Shown here: piece by piece, positions 1-10,303 of the stretch
Numbering within the stretch: the stretch's first letter is position 1
Layout of the letters: each line of letters starts with the position of its first letter
Assembly: GCA_015231955.1 (NCBI GenBank)
Contig: JADGAN010000003.1
Span: forward strand, 205,311-269,310
Direction: 5' to 3'
DNA from: Oligoflexia bacterium
GTDB lineage: Bacteria > Bdellovibrionota > Bacteriovoracia > Bacteriovoracales > Bacteriovoracaceae
DNA: 64,000 nt
The notes under the pieces: generated by a model
What the model was told of the DNA's origin: nothing
Databases searched by the model: none
What the model saw: only the letters and a program-made list of their open reading frames with translations
Translations under genes and position numbers: made by a program

Positions 1-7
1 TGTCTTA

Positions 8-1774
8 ATGTTAAAAAGAAAGGATATCTCCTCTTCCATTTTGCAGGAGTATCTAGGTCAGTTTTGGCTACACTCCGATGCGAGAAAGATTAAGCGTAAG
101 ATTATCTATCACCATGGGCCTACCAATTCTGGAAAAACCTATCATGCCATTATGGCGCTTTGTAAGGCCTCTAGCGGTTGTTACCTGGCCCCCTTGCGCT
201 TGCTTGCAGCAGAGTTATTCGATACCATGAACGAGAATGGGGTAAAGACTTCGCTGCTTACTGGAGAAGAGGTGATTCCAGTTGAGCAGGCCACCCACTA
301 CTCTTCAACGGTGGAGATGGTAAAACTGCATGAGGAGTTTGATTGTGCGGTTATTGATGAGATCCAAATGCTGGCGGACTCGCAGAGGGGATGGGCGTGG
401 ACGCGTGCTTTGGTAGGCGTGCATGCTAAAGAGGTGCATATTTGTGGTGATGATACTGCAATCGATTTGGTCAAGAAAATTGTAGAGCTTACAGGCGACG
501 AGCTGGAGATGAGGGACTATGAGCGCATGACTAAGTTAGAGGTGATGGATCACTCCATTAATTTAGGAGAGCTTAATAAAGGGGATGCGCTGATTGTTTT
601 TTCACGCAAGAACGCCTTAAAGTATAAAAGTGATCTAGAAAAACTGGGTTTTAAAGTTTCCATTATCTATGGGATGTTAGGGCCTGAGGTTCGGCGTGAA
701 CAGGCGCGAAAATTTGATCAAGGTGAAACCGATATTATGGTGAGCACCGATGCCATTGCCATGGGGATGAATCTTCCCATTAAACGGATTGTCTTCTCTA
801 CACTTTCTAAATTTATCGATGATAAGGAGTATCGCCTCTCCCATAGTGAGGTTAAGCAAATTGCAGGGAGAGCGGGGCGTTTTAAGCGTTTTCCCATTGG
901 GCATGTGACCTGTCTTACACGCGTTGATCAAGGAATTTTTGAAATCAAGGAAGCGATGGCCGCTGATTTAGAGCAAAAGAGCAACGCCATGGTAGGTCCT
1001 GACTTGGATATCTATAATCAAGTGAACCAAGCATTGACCGCTCACTCTTTGGCGGTGTTATCGCTGACAGAGTTTCTACACCTCTTTAATACCATGATTT
1101 TTGCTTACCCTTTTTACTGTGTTGATCTCAAGGAGATGATTGAGGTAACAGAGATTGTGGAAGTGGCCAATGAAAAGTATAAAAGCTTGTCGGCGTCGGA
1201 GATGTTTGGTTTTGCTTGTGCCCCTGTGAACTTGGGGCTAGTGGAACATGTGCAATACTTTGTTTTCATCTTGAATAACTATATTAGGGCCGCCGATATA
1301 AAATTTGAGGAGATAAACTACTCCTCCGATAACATCGATTATTTGGAGACGTCCATTAAATGTATTGAGCTGTACCAGTGGCTTGCTCGCCATTTTAGCA
1401 ACAAGCACTTTGCTTTCAAAGAGCAAGAGCTGCTTTATAATAAGTCGCTTGCCATTGAAAAATTGAACAAACTACTCTCCGCACACATCGTGCAAAGCTG
1501 CTCGAGCTGTGGCAAGCCTTTGCCTAAAGATTTTAACTTTGGGATTTGTGAAGATTGTTTTAAAAATAAGAGCTTTCATACCCGTCGTCGTGGACAAAAA
1601 CTCTCTTTTCGTAAAGGAGGAAGATCTTCTCACGGTGGTGGCGGCAGCGGTGCTGCTGGCGCTGGTGCTGGTGCTGCGAGTGAGCGCAGTGCTGGTGGTA
1701 GAGGTCGAGGTCGAGGTCGAGGATCTAATCACCGACAGAGTCACTCAGGAGATAAACGCAAAGGCCGCCCATAG
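8..1774 (+). CDS. SUV3-type ATP-dependent RNA helicase with zinc-binding motif and RGG-like tail
   Basis: Superfamily 2 helicase of the SUV3 type, which unwinds RNA and in mitochondria works with RNA-degrading enzymes. Walker A is GPTNSGKT (about residues 37-44), motif II is DEIQ (117-120) and motif VI is QIAGRAGRF. Near residues 497-517 two CxxC pairs look like a small zinc-binding module. The last ~50 residues are low complexity: Gly/Ala-rich, then a run of Arg-Gly repeats ending very basic, a composition typical of nonspecific RNA binding. The frame is open to the left edge, so the true start could lie outside the window; the ATG used gives a complete helicase core. The family call is firm; a role in RNA turnover is inferred from homologues. 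Confidence 0.85.
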   Translation: MLKRKDISSSILQEYLGQFWLHSDARKIKRKIIYHHGPTNSGKTYHAIMALCKASSGCYLAPLRLLAAELFDTMNENGVKTSLLTGEEVIPVEQATHYSSTVEMVKLHEEFDCAVIDEIQMLADSQRGWAWTRALVGVHAKEVHICGDDTAIDLVKKIVELTGDELEMRDYERMTKLEVMDHSINLGELNKGDALIVFSRKNALKYKSDLEKLGFKVSIIYGMLGPEVRREQARKFDQGETDIMVSTDAIAMGMNLPIKRIVFSTLSKFIDDKEYRLSHSEVKQIAGRAGRFKRFPIGHVTCLTRVDQGIFEIKEAMAADLEQKSNAMVGPDLDIYNQVNQALTAHSLAVLSLTEFLHLFNTMIFAYPFYCVDLKEMIEVTEIVEVANEKYKSLSASEMFGFACAPVNLGLVEHVQYFVFILNNYIRAADIKFEEINYSSDNIDYLETSIKCIELYQWLARHFSNKHFAFKEQELLYNKSLAIEKLNKLLSAHIVQSCSSCGKPLPKDFNFGICEDCFKNKSFHTRRRGQKLSFRKGGRSSHGGGGSGAAGAGAGAASERSAGGRGRGRGRGSNHRQSHSGDKRKGRP

Positions 1775-1889
1775 TTCTTCAATAACTCTAATCTATTTTA
1801 ATAAAATGACCGAAACAGTGTTGGATCCTCTTTAGGAAGGGGATGGCAATGGATAACTGTTAGTAACTGATTGATAAGGTCATTTATCT

Positions 1890-3221
1890 ATGCTGTCTAA
1901 ATTAACGAGCATCATTAAAGCGAGCAAAGAAGCGATCGAAGAAGCGATCAAAGAAAAAATTCTTAGCGCTAAGAAGAAAATTTTGAAGTTTAGAGAGGGA
2001 GAAAAAGGCAAAGATAAAAAAAAGAGTGCAAAGACGGAAGCTGTTGCACAAGAGTTACCACAAAAAAAAGCAAGTGAAGAGGATACTGATGTAGAGATAA
2101 TGGATGAAGAAGAGGGAACTATTGTAGGAGAAATGACCGGAGAAAGTGAGGGAGAGGAAGGAGAAGAAGCGGGGAATGAGAATGAAGATGAAGAGGCGCT
2201 TCAGCAGCGTTTGAAGGCAGAAGCAGAGCAGAGAAAAAAGGAAAGAAAAAAGAAAGTGATAAGAATTGCCACCATAGTTTTGGGGGTATTGGTGGTTATT
2301 AGTCTGCTAATTCCTGATGCAAAAAAGAGTACAAAAACAACAGATGGCGAGAATCCTAAGGTAGAAGATAAAAGTAGTAACAGTAATAATACAGGGGAGA
2401 AAACAGCAGAAGAGGGGCCGTTTAAAATTAATAAAACCAAGAGTGTTCCTATTGCGGTTACTGCTGCGGCAGAAGAGGTTGCACTCACGTTGGTGGCCAC
2501 ACCTACTATATCAGAGGAAATTGTTACTCAATCGGTGGAACCAGAGGCGTTGCCATTAGAGACTCCAACAACCGAGGTCACAAAGGCGGCCCCAGAGGTC
2601 ACTCCTGAAATCCCTTCTGAAACTCTGACAGAAACTCCAATAGAAGCTCCGATAGAGGCCCCGATAGAAACTCCGATAGAAACCCCTCCTGAAACTCCAA
2701 TCGTTGCCGCAAGTGAACTAGTACCGGAAGCTGTGACCACTGTACCTGAAGCTGAAGTAGCAAGCGTGCCTAGCAATAGTAGTGCGAATAGTGGAGAAGT
2801 GAAGGATGATGGGGAGATTAATCAAGCGATTCCAGAGGTGGCAGTGAAAAAAGTTGACGCCATTTTAGAAAGTAAAAATGTGATGAAAGAGGAAATTTAC
2901 AGTGTTCGTAGTCTGGCCGGTAAAATTCAAGAGAGCGGGCGTCACTTGAAGTTAGATCAGGAAAAGGCCCCTAAAGTGAAAGTTCCTGCTCCAGATTATG
3001 ATGTTGTGGGTAAGGGGCTGGTTTATAATTGCAAAAAGAAACATTGGGCCTGTGTGGATAGAGAGCAATATTTTCAGTGTAAGAATAATTTGCTATGGGC
3101 CATTAACTTTAAGAGTAAGCCAGATTGTGTGATTGATGAGGTGTTTGCGACACCCGAGGATTGTTTTGAGGTTCAAAAGCTAAAGATTAATCAATTGGCA
3201 AAGGTTTCGCGATGTCAGTAG
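1890..3221 (+). CDS. Membrane-anchored Glu/Lys- and Pro-rich protein of unknown function
   Basis: Not recognised as a named family. A Lys/Glu-rich segment with no signal peptide (about residues 1-125) looks cytoplasmic. It is followed by one hydrophobic helix (IRIATIVLGVLVVISLLIP, ~125-143). A long Pro/Thr/Glu-rich stretch includes tandem ETPIEAPIEAPIETPIETP-type repeats (DNA about 2630-2700). A C-terminal domain of about 80 residues contains six cysteines. The order suggests a type II membrane protein with an extended periplasmic stalk and a disulfide-stabilised head. It overlaps the next gene by 10 bp, so the two are probably translationally coupled. A weak ribosome site (TAAGG) precedes the ATG. 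Confidence 0.75.
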   Translation: MLSKLTSIIKASKEAIEEAIKEKILSAKKKILKFREGEKGKDKKKSAKTEAVAQELPQKKASEEDTDVEIMDEEEGTIVGEMTGESEGEEGEEAGNENEDEEALQQRLKAEAEQRKKERKKKVIRIATIVLGVLVVISLLIPDAKKSTKTTDGENPKVEDKSSNSNNTGEKTAEEGPFKINKTKSVPIAVTAAAEEVALTLVATPTISEEIVTQSVEPEALPLETPTTEVTKAAPEVTPEIPSETLTETPIEAPIEAPIETPIETPPETPIVAASELVPEAVTTVPEAEVASVPSNSSANSGEVKDDGEINQAIPEVAVKKVDAILESKNVMKEEIYSVRSLAGKIQESGRHLKLDQEKAPKVKVPAPDYDVVGKGLVYNCKKKHWACVDREQYFQCKNNLLWAINFKSKPDCVIDEVFATPEDCFEVQKLKINQLAKVSRCQ

Positions 3222-4570
3222 AAAAGAGAAATGAAGAGTTACTTATGGATATTTTTTATATCACCGATGACGAGACTATTGAGCACTATTTGAATGCTCT
3301 ACTAGAAGGCGGGTTTGACTGTGATGGAGTGCAGAAGAGTAGGATTTCTCCAGCAAAAGGTCAAGGGGAACTCATGGGGAAGTTTGAGAGCAAAAACTCG
3401 AAATTGGTTTTTTTAGAGCTCTCTTTTGGAATGGAGCGCTTAGTGGATGATGATAAAAATAAACAAAGCTCTCTAATGACCTTTGAATGGCTGAAATGTA
3501 TCAAGGCAAAACAGTTTTATTTGCAAGCCGATAATATCGCAGTTTTTTTAATTGGTAGGGTGAGCAATATTCCCAGGGTGATATGGGACAAGGTGAGTGA
3601 CTATTGTAGCAAGGAAGCGCTTATTTGGGGGATCATTGATGTTGATCATGAGCAGCAGTTGTTGTTGCCTACAATTAAGAGAGTTAAGGAATTATTGATG
3701 CCCAGTAAAACTGAAGCTACTCTAGTAAAAGAGGCACAAGAAAAAAGAAAAGAGGATAGTGTTCCTGTCCAGAAAAAGCGCTTATTGCAATTAAACCAAG
3801 ATATCAACAAGCTTATGGAGAATATTGAGCAAGAAATCAAGCGCGCTAAAAAATTGCATAACCGATTTGCAGTAAAAAGACAGGAGACAATAGAGGGAAT
3901 AAATATTTTGAGCAAGTATGCTGTAGGTGCAGGGCCTGGGGGAGAATTTTTTGATATTATTAAGAAGAAAAAAAAATTGATTTTAGTTTTGGCATCTACT
4001 TCTTCCTATGTGCTTTCTGCAATGGTGATTGATCACTTCACTTGCTTAAAAGAAAACAGTGAAATCAATATTGGAAAACTTGAAAAATTTATCAATGATT
4101 TAAATCAGACAATTATCTCTTCTCAGCTTTTAGAGAAATATAGCGGTCATCATCGGCCATTATTGCAATTGCTGATAGTGGAGATAGATTTTAGAAAGCT
4201 AGAGATGCAAGGTTATATTGTAGGAAGAAGTGGGGTGATTTCCAACAAAAATTATCACATTTTGGGTTCTAGTAATGTTGATCTATCTGCTCCCTTGGAT
4301 AAGAATTATTTCAAATGGATTTTGTCGCGTGGAGAAAAAATGATTTTTCTATCACCTGGTTTTAGAGAAAATGTCAGGGATGTAATCGGTGGAGAAGCGC
4401 TCTACGACTTCACTTTAAGAAAGATTAACGAGGAAAATTGTGAAATTACAGATGAGCTATTTTACCACTTAAAGAAAGAAGCGGGGGACGATTTTTTAAA
4501 ATATGATGCAACAACAATTATTATAGAAGTATCTCAAAATGCCATTCATGAAGTCCCAGATGTCAGATAA
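3212..4570 (+). CDS. Degenerate SpoIIE/PP2C-like phosphatase domain protein
   Basis: Three parts can be seen: an N-terminal alpha/beta segment (about 1-165) that may be a pseudo-receiver, a charged helical/coiled-coil linker (~165-235), and a C-terminal region matching the layout of SpoIIE-type PPM serine phosphatases. In that region GPGGEFFD stands where GGDFYD is usual, LASTSSY where a DVSGHG-like motif is usual, FLSPGF where YSDG is usual, and DATTIII where DDxT is usual. Most metal-binding Asp residues therefore appear replaced, so it may be a catalytically dead regulator. Coupled to the membrane-anchored protein upstream, it could form a partner-switch or scaffold module. The fold assignment is by eye and moderate; loss of activity is inferred. 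Confidence 0.55.
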   Translation: MSVEKRNEELLMDIFYITDDETIEHYLNALLEGGFDCDGVQKSRISPAKGQGELMGKFESKNSKLVFLELSFGMERLVDDDKNKQSSLMTFEWLKCIKAKQFYLQADNIAVFLIGRVSNIPRVIWDKVSDYCSKEALIWGIIDVDHEQQLLLPTIKRVKELLMPSKTEATLVKEAQEKRKEDSVPVQKKRLLQLNQDINKLMENIEQEIKRAKKLHNRFAVKRQETIEGINILSKYAVGAGPGGEFFDIIKKKKKLILVLASTSSYVLSAMVIDHFTCLKENSEINIGKLEKFINDLNQTIISSQLLEKYSGHHRPLLQLLIVEIDFRKLEMQGYIVGRSGVISNKNYHILGSSNVDLSAPLDKNYFKWILSRGEKMIFLSPGFRENVRDVIGGEALYDFTLRKINEENCEITDELFYHLKKEAGDDFLKYDATTIIIEVSQNAIHEVPDVR

Positions 4571-4719
4571 CGTCAGATAACGATCATTTAAATAACAGAG
4601 CAAAACCTACATTATTACCGAGGGAAGAAGTAAGCTATCACTCCCTAATTAAAAAATCAAAATAAGCCATCAAAGTTAGTCAGTCTTTCTTATTAGGAAA
4701 ATTTGACCTAGGTTTTTTT

Positions 4720-4748
4720 TTGACCTCACTATCAATATAAGTCACAAT
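4720..4748 (+). promoter_or_regulatory. Candidate sigma70-like promoter for lon
   Basis: TTGACC and CACAAT are separated by 17 bp, about 58 bp before the lon start. The -35 matches 5/6 of the consensus and the -10 only 4/6. The sequence TTTGACCT occurs twice in direct repeat here (about 4702 and 4718). No heat-shock sigma consensus is evident. The lon ribosome site GGAGGT lies at 4797-4802. Confidence 0.3.
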
Positions 4749-4805
4749 AAAAATAAGCCGTTAAGAAAAGTAAGATCAATTTTTCATAATGGTGCTGGAG
4801 GTACT

Positions 4806-7319
4806 ATGACTGATAGACCCGATAAGAGTGAAGTAAAGTTCGAGAAAGAGAAAAAAGATGAGAATCGCCAACTCCCATTACTTCCTCTAAGAGAAGTAAT
4901 TATTTTCCCTCATATGGTTGTGCCACTATTTGTAGGAAGAGAGAAATCGATTGTAGCGTTAGAAGAGGCCGCCCATCATGGGAATGAATTATTCTTAGTA
5001 ACTCAGAGGGATGCAAGTGTTTTAAATCCGGATCGTGAAGACATTTATGACATAGGCACTGTCGTAAATATTGTTCAGATGTTGCGATTACCAGATAACA
5101 CCATCAAAGTGTTAATCGAAGGAAAGTATCGGGCAAGGATTAAAGAGTTTGTTAATACCGAAAAAGGTTATGCAGCAAGTGTCGAGCGGCTGGCAGATAT
5201 GGTCAATGATCAAGTGAATCTTGAAGCGACCACTAGAAGCGTGCGCACCGTTTTTGAACAATATGTAAAGTTAAATAAAAGAATACCTCCAGAATTGTTG
5301 ATGAATATTTCTTCTATTACTGATCCTGGAAGACTCGCCGATGTCATCGTGGCCCACTTGATGATGAAGATTCCAGAAAAACAGGAGATCTTAGAAGCAA
5401 ATAATTTGGATCGTCGCTATCAGTTGTTGCTAGAAAAAATTCAGGCGGAAATTGAGATTATTAATGTTGAAAGACGTATCCGCACACGTGTGAAAACACA
5501 AATGGAGAAATCGCAAAAAGAGTATTATCTGAATGAGCAGATGAATGCGATTCAAAAAGAGCTTGGGAACCGTGATGACAAGAGTGAAATCATGGAAATG
5601 GAGGAGAAGCTCGAAAATAAAAAGCTGTCTCCAGAGGCAAAAGAGAAGGTGCTTAAAGAGGTTAAAAAACTTAAGTCCATGTCACCAATGTCTGCTGAAT
5701 CAGCGGTTGTAAGAAATTATATCGATTGGATGTTGGGGCTTCCTTGGGCCGATTTTAGTGCTGACAACTATGATGTTAAACGGGCAAAAGAGGTGTTGGA
5801 GCGTGACCATTATGGGCTTTCCGATGTTAAAGATCGGATCGTGGAATATTTGGCAGTCAAATCTTTATTAAAGGTTGAAGGCAAGGGAACAATTCTTTGC
5901 TTGATTGGCCCTCCAGGTGTTGGAAAGACGTCGATTGCAAGATCACTTGCTGATTCCATGAATCGAAATTTTGTCAGGATCTCACTGGGTGGAATTCGTG
6001 ATGAGGCCGAAATTCGTGGCCATCGTCGTACTTATGTTGGTGCATTACCGGGAAAAGTGATTCAGGCCTTGCGAAAAGTTGGGAAAGGGAACCCTGTTTT
6101 GTTATTTGATGAAATTGATAAAATGGGAAGCGATTTTCGTGGTGACCCTGCTTCCGCCATGCTCGAAGTTCTAGATCCAGAACAAAATAAACATTTTAAT
6201 GATCATTATCTAGAAGTGGATTACGATTTATCCAAAGTTGTCTTTGTGATGACTGCTAATGATATTGGAGGCATACCTATTCCTCTAAAAGATAGAATGG
6301 AGATTATCCATATTGCTGGCTATACTCCAGGGGAGAAATTGCAAATCGCCAAGCGTTATCTTACCGCCAAAGCAATTGAAGGCAATGGACTAAGTGAGTA
6401 CAATCTAAAAATCAATGATACCGCCATTTTGAAAATCATTAGAAGTTACACCAAAGAGGCCGGAGTGCGTGAGCTGGAACGACTCATTAATACAGTAGCA
6501 AGAAAAGTAGCAACGGATGTGGTTACCAAGAAGACTCCCCCTGGCAAAAAATTTATTGTTACCGAAAAGACCGTTAGCAAATACCTTGGGCCTTCAAAAT
6601 TTGATCATACCGATGTGGAGAGTGGTGCTCAGGTGGGATTAGCAAATGGACTGGCCTGGACCTCTGTGGGTGGAGAGGTTTTAAATATTGAAGTGGTTAC
6701 GATTCCTGGTACAGGAAAATTTCAACTTACTGGTAAGCTAGGTGAAGTAATGCAAGAGTCAGTTAAAGCGGCCTTAAGTTATGTACGCTCTATCGGGCTT
6801 TACTTGGGAGTGGATCACGACTGGTATAATAAAAATGATATCCATGTGCACATCCCAGAGGGGGCAACCCCTAAAGATGGACCAAGTGCAGGCATAACAT
6901 TGGCAACGGCCATTACCTCGGCCGTTGCCAATATTCCTGTCCGTCAAGATGTTGCGATGACGGGTGAAATTACTCTTCGAGGACGAGTGCTTCCTATCGG
7001 TGGGCTCAAAGAGAAAATTTTAGCGGCCAAATATGCTGGAATTACGACAGTGATCATTCCTGAAAAAAATCGCAAAGATCTTCATCAAATTGAAAAAGAG
7101 ATTTTGGACGGAATTGAGATCTGTTCTGTTCAGAGCGCTGATCAAGTGTTGAAGCTTGCATTGAAGATGGCCCATCCAGAAGATTTTATGAAAAGTGCTC
7201 CCACTTCGCTTAAGGTTGTTAATAGCAACGATGAAAGTGAGAGTTCTAAAGAAAATGAGCTTCCACCTAAAGGAAGAAATGATAGCGAAAATCCTAATCG
7301 CGGCAAGGTTGCGATGTAG
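4806..7319 (+). CDS. lon: ATP-dependent endopeptidase Lon (LonA type)
   Basis: Cytoplasmic AAA+ serine protease that degrades misfolded and selected regulatory proteins. The N-terminal LON substrate-binding domain begins at the typical [20 protein letters not shown]. The AAA+ module has Walker A GPPGVGKT (368-375) and Walker [10 protein letters not shown]. The protease domain has the catalytic Ser in DGPSAG (Ser694) and the catalytic Lys in GGLKEK (Lys737), 43 residues apart as in E. coli Lon. Length (837 aa) is normal plus a short polar Ser/Asn/Glu-rich tail of about 45 residues. A GGAGGT ribosome site 4 nt before ATG fixes the start. Transcribed alone; the next gene is convergent, 25 bp away. 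Confidence 0.98.
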   Translation: MTDRPDKSEVKFEKEKKDENRQLPLLPLREVIIFPHMVVPLFVGREKSIVALEEAAHHGNELFLVTQRDASVLNPDREDIYDIGTVVNIVQMLRLPDNTIKVLIEGKYRARIKEFVNTEKGYAASVERLADMVNDQVNLEATTRSVRTVFEQYVKLNKRIPPELLMNISSITDPGRLADVIVAHLMMKIPEKQEILEANNLDRRYQLLLEKIQAEIEIINVERRIRTRVKTQMEKSQKEYYLNEQMNAIQKELGNRDDKSEIMEMEEKLENKKLSPEAKEKVLKEVKKLKSMSPMSAESAVVRNYIDWMLGLPWADFSADNYDVKRAKEVLERDHYGLSDVKDRIVEYLAVKSLLKVEGKGTILCLIGPPGVGKTSIARSLADSMNRNFVRISLGGIRDEAEIRGHRRTYVGALPGKVIQALRKVGKGNPVLLFDEIDKMGSDFRGDPASAMLEVLDPEQNKHFNDHYLEVDYDLSKVVFVMTANDIGGIPIPLKDRMEIIHIAGYTPGEKLQIAKRYLTAKAIEGNGLSEYNLKINDTAILKIIRSYTKEAGVRELERLINTVARKVATDVVTKKTPPGKKFIVTEKTVSKYLGPSKFDHTDVESGAQVGLANGLAWTSVGGEVLNIEVVTIPGTGKFQLTGKLGEVMQESVKAALSYVRSIGLYLGVDHDWYNKNDIHVHIPEGATPKDGPSAGITLATAITSAVANIPVRQDVAMTGEITLRGRVLPIGGLKEKILAAKYAGITTVIIPEKNRKDLHQIEKEILDGIEICSVQSADQVLKLALKMAHPEDFMKSAPTSLKVVNSNDESESSKENELPPKGRNDSENPNRGKVAM

Positions 7320-7344
7320 GGGCGTTTTATTTCGTTTATTTCGT

Positions 7345-9015
7345 TTACTTCTTCACATTGTATCCATAAAGCACATCTATCGTTCCAATCTGAGGAAAGA
7401 TCAGGCGCCGCATCTCTTTAAGTAAAAAGCGTGGTAGTTTGCTTTCAAAGAGATAACGATTTTTGAGATCGGAGTAGCTGAAATCGTCAATGCCTACAGA
7501 GGGTGTAATAAAATAAAGTTTTTCAAGGCGTGAGATAAAGAGCAATGCCTGTTCACGAAGATAGGATGGGATTTTGTCTTTGATAGAGTGGAATTGAGGG
7601 AGCAATGAAAGGTGATCTTGCTTGTTTTTAAAGTGAACATATTGGAATACTAGAAAATAAAAGGTAGCGATATTTTTTTCATAAAGGCCATCAAGCAGTT
7701 CAATGGCAATTTGAATGTGGTGAAATGCTTCAGTGTAATTTTTTTGATCGTAAAAGGAAGCTGCCTTAGAAAATCTGGTCATTCCGTTGCGGTACTTTGC
7801 TATTCTAGGATCACTCTTAACATTAGAGGCGATCATCTCGCGTTTACCATTTTGCTTCCAGATATTGGAAATTTGCAAAAGCTTATTAGGGGTGATTTTG
7901 GGGCAACTGCCAGGAGTATAGAGGATTTGTTGTTTGCTGGCGTTGAGGGTTACTATTTGCAGGGAGGCCAAGGTTAAGGTGTCTTGATTCCATTCAGAAA
8001 TATTTTTAGTGGAAACTAGGGTAGGTGCAGGTATAGGTGTAGACGCCAGGTCGGGGCTGCCAAGAAGAGAGATAACATCGATGGCATCAGGGATTTTTCC
8101 TGGGAATGTTTTTTTAAAGGCCGCAATTTTTTTTGAGAACGATTTTTTTCTCATGAGGCAATAATTTTCTTGTCCGTTAGAATAATTTTCATGCAGCTTC
8201 TCTTTTTTTATAGGGAGGTTATTGAAGTAGATAATTTTTTGCTCTTTCATATGGTAAATTTTATGAAAAAGCTCTTCGCCATAGATGTCGATGGCCAATA
8301 CATCCCCACAAGGTAGACCAAGGTAGATCCCCCAATTACCAATTGCCGATTTCCCTTTTAGGTATTTTAGTGCGCTTGCCTGATCTTGTGCCTCAAAGAG
8401 TAGGCCCATCACAAGTTCAAAAATAAGATGGCCCTTTAAATTAAAATTTTTCCCATACTTCATGTGCAGAGCAAGTGTAATCCCGTGCTCAGAGATAGAG
8501 GTAAGAGAGGGATAAGGCAATCCTGCAAGAGAGAGTGTCCAGATTTTAGGATGCCCAGAAAGCTCATAGAGGATGCTTCGCTCCCCTTTAAGATAGTTAT
8601 TGGTAAGAGGAAAATCGAGGATACGTCCGTGGGTGAGAGAATTTTCTTCAGCGTTGTAAGTAAATAAACTAGAGCATCCTAGCGTGAGATTTGGCAGTAA
8701 AGGGATAAACTTGTTAATCGAAGGAAGTGCCTCAATGATAAGATATTGTTTGATAATTTCGATGGGATTTAGGCCAAGACCTTCAGCGTAGGCATTAAGA
8801 TATTCAGGGAAGAGGAGGTTATTTTTTAAAATTTTTTGCGCCAAAAAATCGAGACCTTTAGCGATAGATTGATCAATGGCCCATAGACCAGATTTGAGAT
8901 AACCTTGAACAGCATCAATAAGCGACTGAATGTTGTTTTTATCAAGATCACCAAGATAGTTAAAATTGCTAAGAGGGTTTCCAAGGAGATGAATGTGTGG
9001 AGGGTGTTGTATCAT
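7345..9015 (-). CDS. C45-family (acyl-CoA:6-APA acyltransferase-like) Ntn-hydrolase with C-terminal extension
   Basis: The central part (about residues 105-280) resembles peptidase family C45/AAT-like N-terminal-nucleophile hydrolases: a LGCSSLF motif gives the candidate nucleophile Cys, followed by HGRILDFP where the family has a G-R-N-x-D pattern, then EHGITLALH and a NWGIYLG segment. Family members self-cleave before the Cys and hydrolyse or transfer acyl groups. An N-terminal helical region of ~110 residues precedes it, and ~170 residues at the C-terminus, probably helical and TPR-like, follow. No signal peptide is evident. AGGAATAGG upstream of ATG supports the start. Substrate unknown. 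It is divergent from the glycosyltransferase gene at 9080. Confidence 0.6.
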   Translation of the reverse strand: MIQHPPHIHLLGNPLSNFNYLGDLDKNNIQSLIDAVQGYLKSGLWAIDQSIAKGLDFLAQKILKNNLLFPEYLNAYAEGLGLNPIEIIKQYLIIEALPSINKFIPLLPNLTLGCSSLFTYNAEENSLTHGRILDFPLTNNYLKGERSILYELSGHPKIWTLSLAGLPYPSLTSISEHGITLALHMKYGKNFNLKGHLIFELVMGLLFEAQDQASALKYLKGKSAIGNWGIYLGLPCGDVLAIDIYGEELFHKIYHMKEQKIIYFNNLPIKKEKLHENYSNGQENYCLMRKKSFSKKIAAFKKTFPGKIPDAIDVISLLGSPDLASTPIPAPTLVSTKNISEWNQDTLTLASLQIVTLNASKQQILYTPGSCPKITPNKLLQISNIWKQNGKREMIASNVKSDPRIAKYRNGMTRFSKAASFYDQKNYTEAFHHIQIAIELLDGLYEKNIATFYFLVFQYVHFKNKQDHLSLLPQFHSIKDKIPSYLREQALLFISRLEKLYFITPSVGIDDFSYSDLKNRYLFESKLPRFLLKEMRRLIFPQIGTIDVLYGYNVKK

Positions 9016-9079
9016 GAATAGACCTATTCCTGTGAGTGTGTTAGAAATGAATAGATAAATATTATATTATACAAATTGT

Positions 9080-10249
9080 GTGAAGAGTGTGAAGGTTTAT
9101 AATCAGAAAAAATTAAATTCACTGAAGCGCTTGGAACAGGCGCTTGTGACTTTTGTCTTGTTACTACGCTATGCTTTCCTTCCATTGCATTTAATAATTG
9201 TCGCCATCAAAAAGGGTGGTGGATTTTCATCGCCAAAATTTTTAGTGGTAGATGGCTTTTTAATTGGTGATGCAGTTTTACTGAGGCCTTTGATTAAGAG
9301 TGTGCTGAGTGGTGATGAACAAGCGGTCTATATCGGAGGAAAACATAGCAAATTTATTTTTGATGATTGCAAAATTAAAATTATTTTTCAGCAGTGGCCT
9401 TGGGCCAATTATGACTACAGTATTGGAAGTCTAATTAAACTGCTTAGTCTGTGGTCTCGACTGTTGTGGCTTACACCGGAATTCTGTATCGAGGCCAGAG
9501 GTGATTTTCGTTCTATTGCTTTTTGTTCACTTGCATGGAGTGGAAAAATAGTGAGTTATGCTTTTACAGGAGGGAAAAAACTTTTACACCTCGATGCTAG
9601 TGATAGTGATGAACGCTTGAAAGAGCAGGTTTTCCATTTAGAGGAGCATAATCGTGTCTTGGCACTTGCGCTGGGATTGAACTATGATAGGAAATTGATT
9701 ATAAAGCAGCGGCCACCAGTTCGAGCGGAAAGGAGGCCAGTGATTGGACTATCTTTTTCTGGCAGTCGACCTCTAAAAGTCTTGCCTCTATTATTTGCCG
9801 AACGCTTGCTAAAGTTGCTGAAGATGTCCCTAAGAGAGGATGTTTCATTGAAATACTTGATTTCTCCCAACGATTTTTTTTTAGGGCAAGAGCAAGATGG
9901 GGGAGTGCGTTTACTCAAACAATATCAAGTAGAATTTTTTAAAGGAAATTTTGAAGAATATTTAGATGAATTTTCAACATTGGCAGGATATGTGGGAGTT
10001 GATAGTGCTGGAGCTCACATTGCATCCATGTACGATCTTCCTGTGCTTGTATGCTTTAATACCATGCTTGCTGAGTATGCCAGGCCTATTCATGATAAAG
10101 TGGCCACTCTAGAGTTGCCCTATGGTGAGTGTAAGTGCAGACCTTGCGAAGGGAGCCTTTGCGTAGGGGAGCATACCCTGCAATGTTTTACAGGCATTGG
10201 TGCTGATGAGTTACAAAGGAGCATTAGTCAATTTGTAAATATGCTCTAG
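9080..10249 (+). CDS. Glycosyltransferase family 9 (heptosyltransferase-like)
   Basis: GT-B fold enzyme of the ADP-heptose:LPS heptosyltransferase family. The N-terminal half contains the FLIGDAVLLRPLIK segment typical of the family. The C-terminal half has GLSFSGSRPLK and the nucleotide-sugar-binding-like GYVGVDSAGAHIASMYDLPVLVCFN region. A Cys-rich end (CKCRPCEG..C..C) is also seen in some GT9 proteins. It probably adds a sugar to lipopolysaccharide core or a surface glycan. The GTG start has no clear ribosome site and another start nearby is possible. It opens the plus-strand polysaccharide region. Confidence 0.8.
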   Translation: MKSVKVYNQKKLNSLKRLEQALVTFVLLLRYAFLPLHLIIVAIKKGGGFSSPKFLVVDGFLIGDAVLLRPLIKSVLSGDEQAVYIGGKHSKFIFDDCKIKIIFQQWPWANYDYSIGSLIKLLSLWSRLLWLTPEFCIEARGDFRSIAFCSLAWSGKIVSYAFTGGKKLLHLDASDSDERLKEQVFHLEEHNRVLALALGLNYDRKLIIKQRPPVRAERRPVIGLSFSGSRPLKVLPLLFAERLLKLLKMSLREDVSLKYLISPNDFFLGQEQDGGVRLLKQYQVEFFKGNFEEYLDEFSTLAGYVGVDSAGAHIASMYDLPVLVCFNTMLAEYARPIHDKVATLELPYGECKCRPCEGSLCVGEHTLQCFTGIGADELQRSISQFVNML

Positions 10250-10303
10250 CAAGGTCTAAGTGCATGGCACTTGTGGCTTGCGGGGAGGGGAGGAGAGGAG
10301 AGG

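Noticed and set aside
4571..4805. Small gene or RNA before lon
   Set aside because: Only short broken frames and T-runs are seen; most likely the lon promoter and leader.
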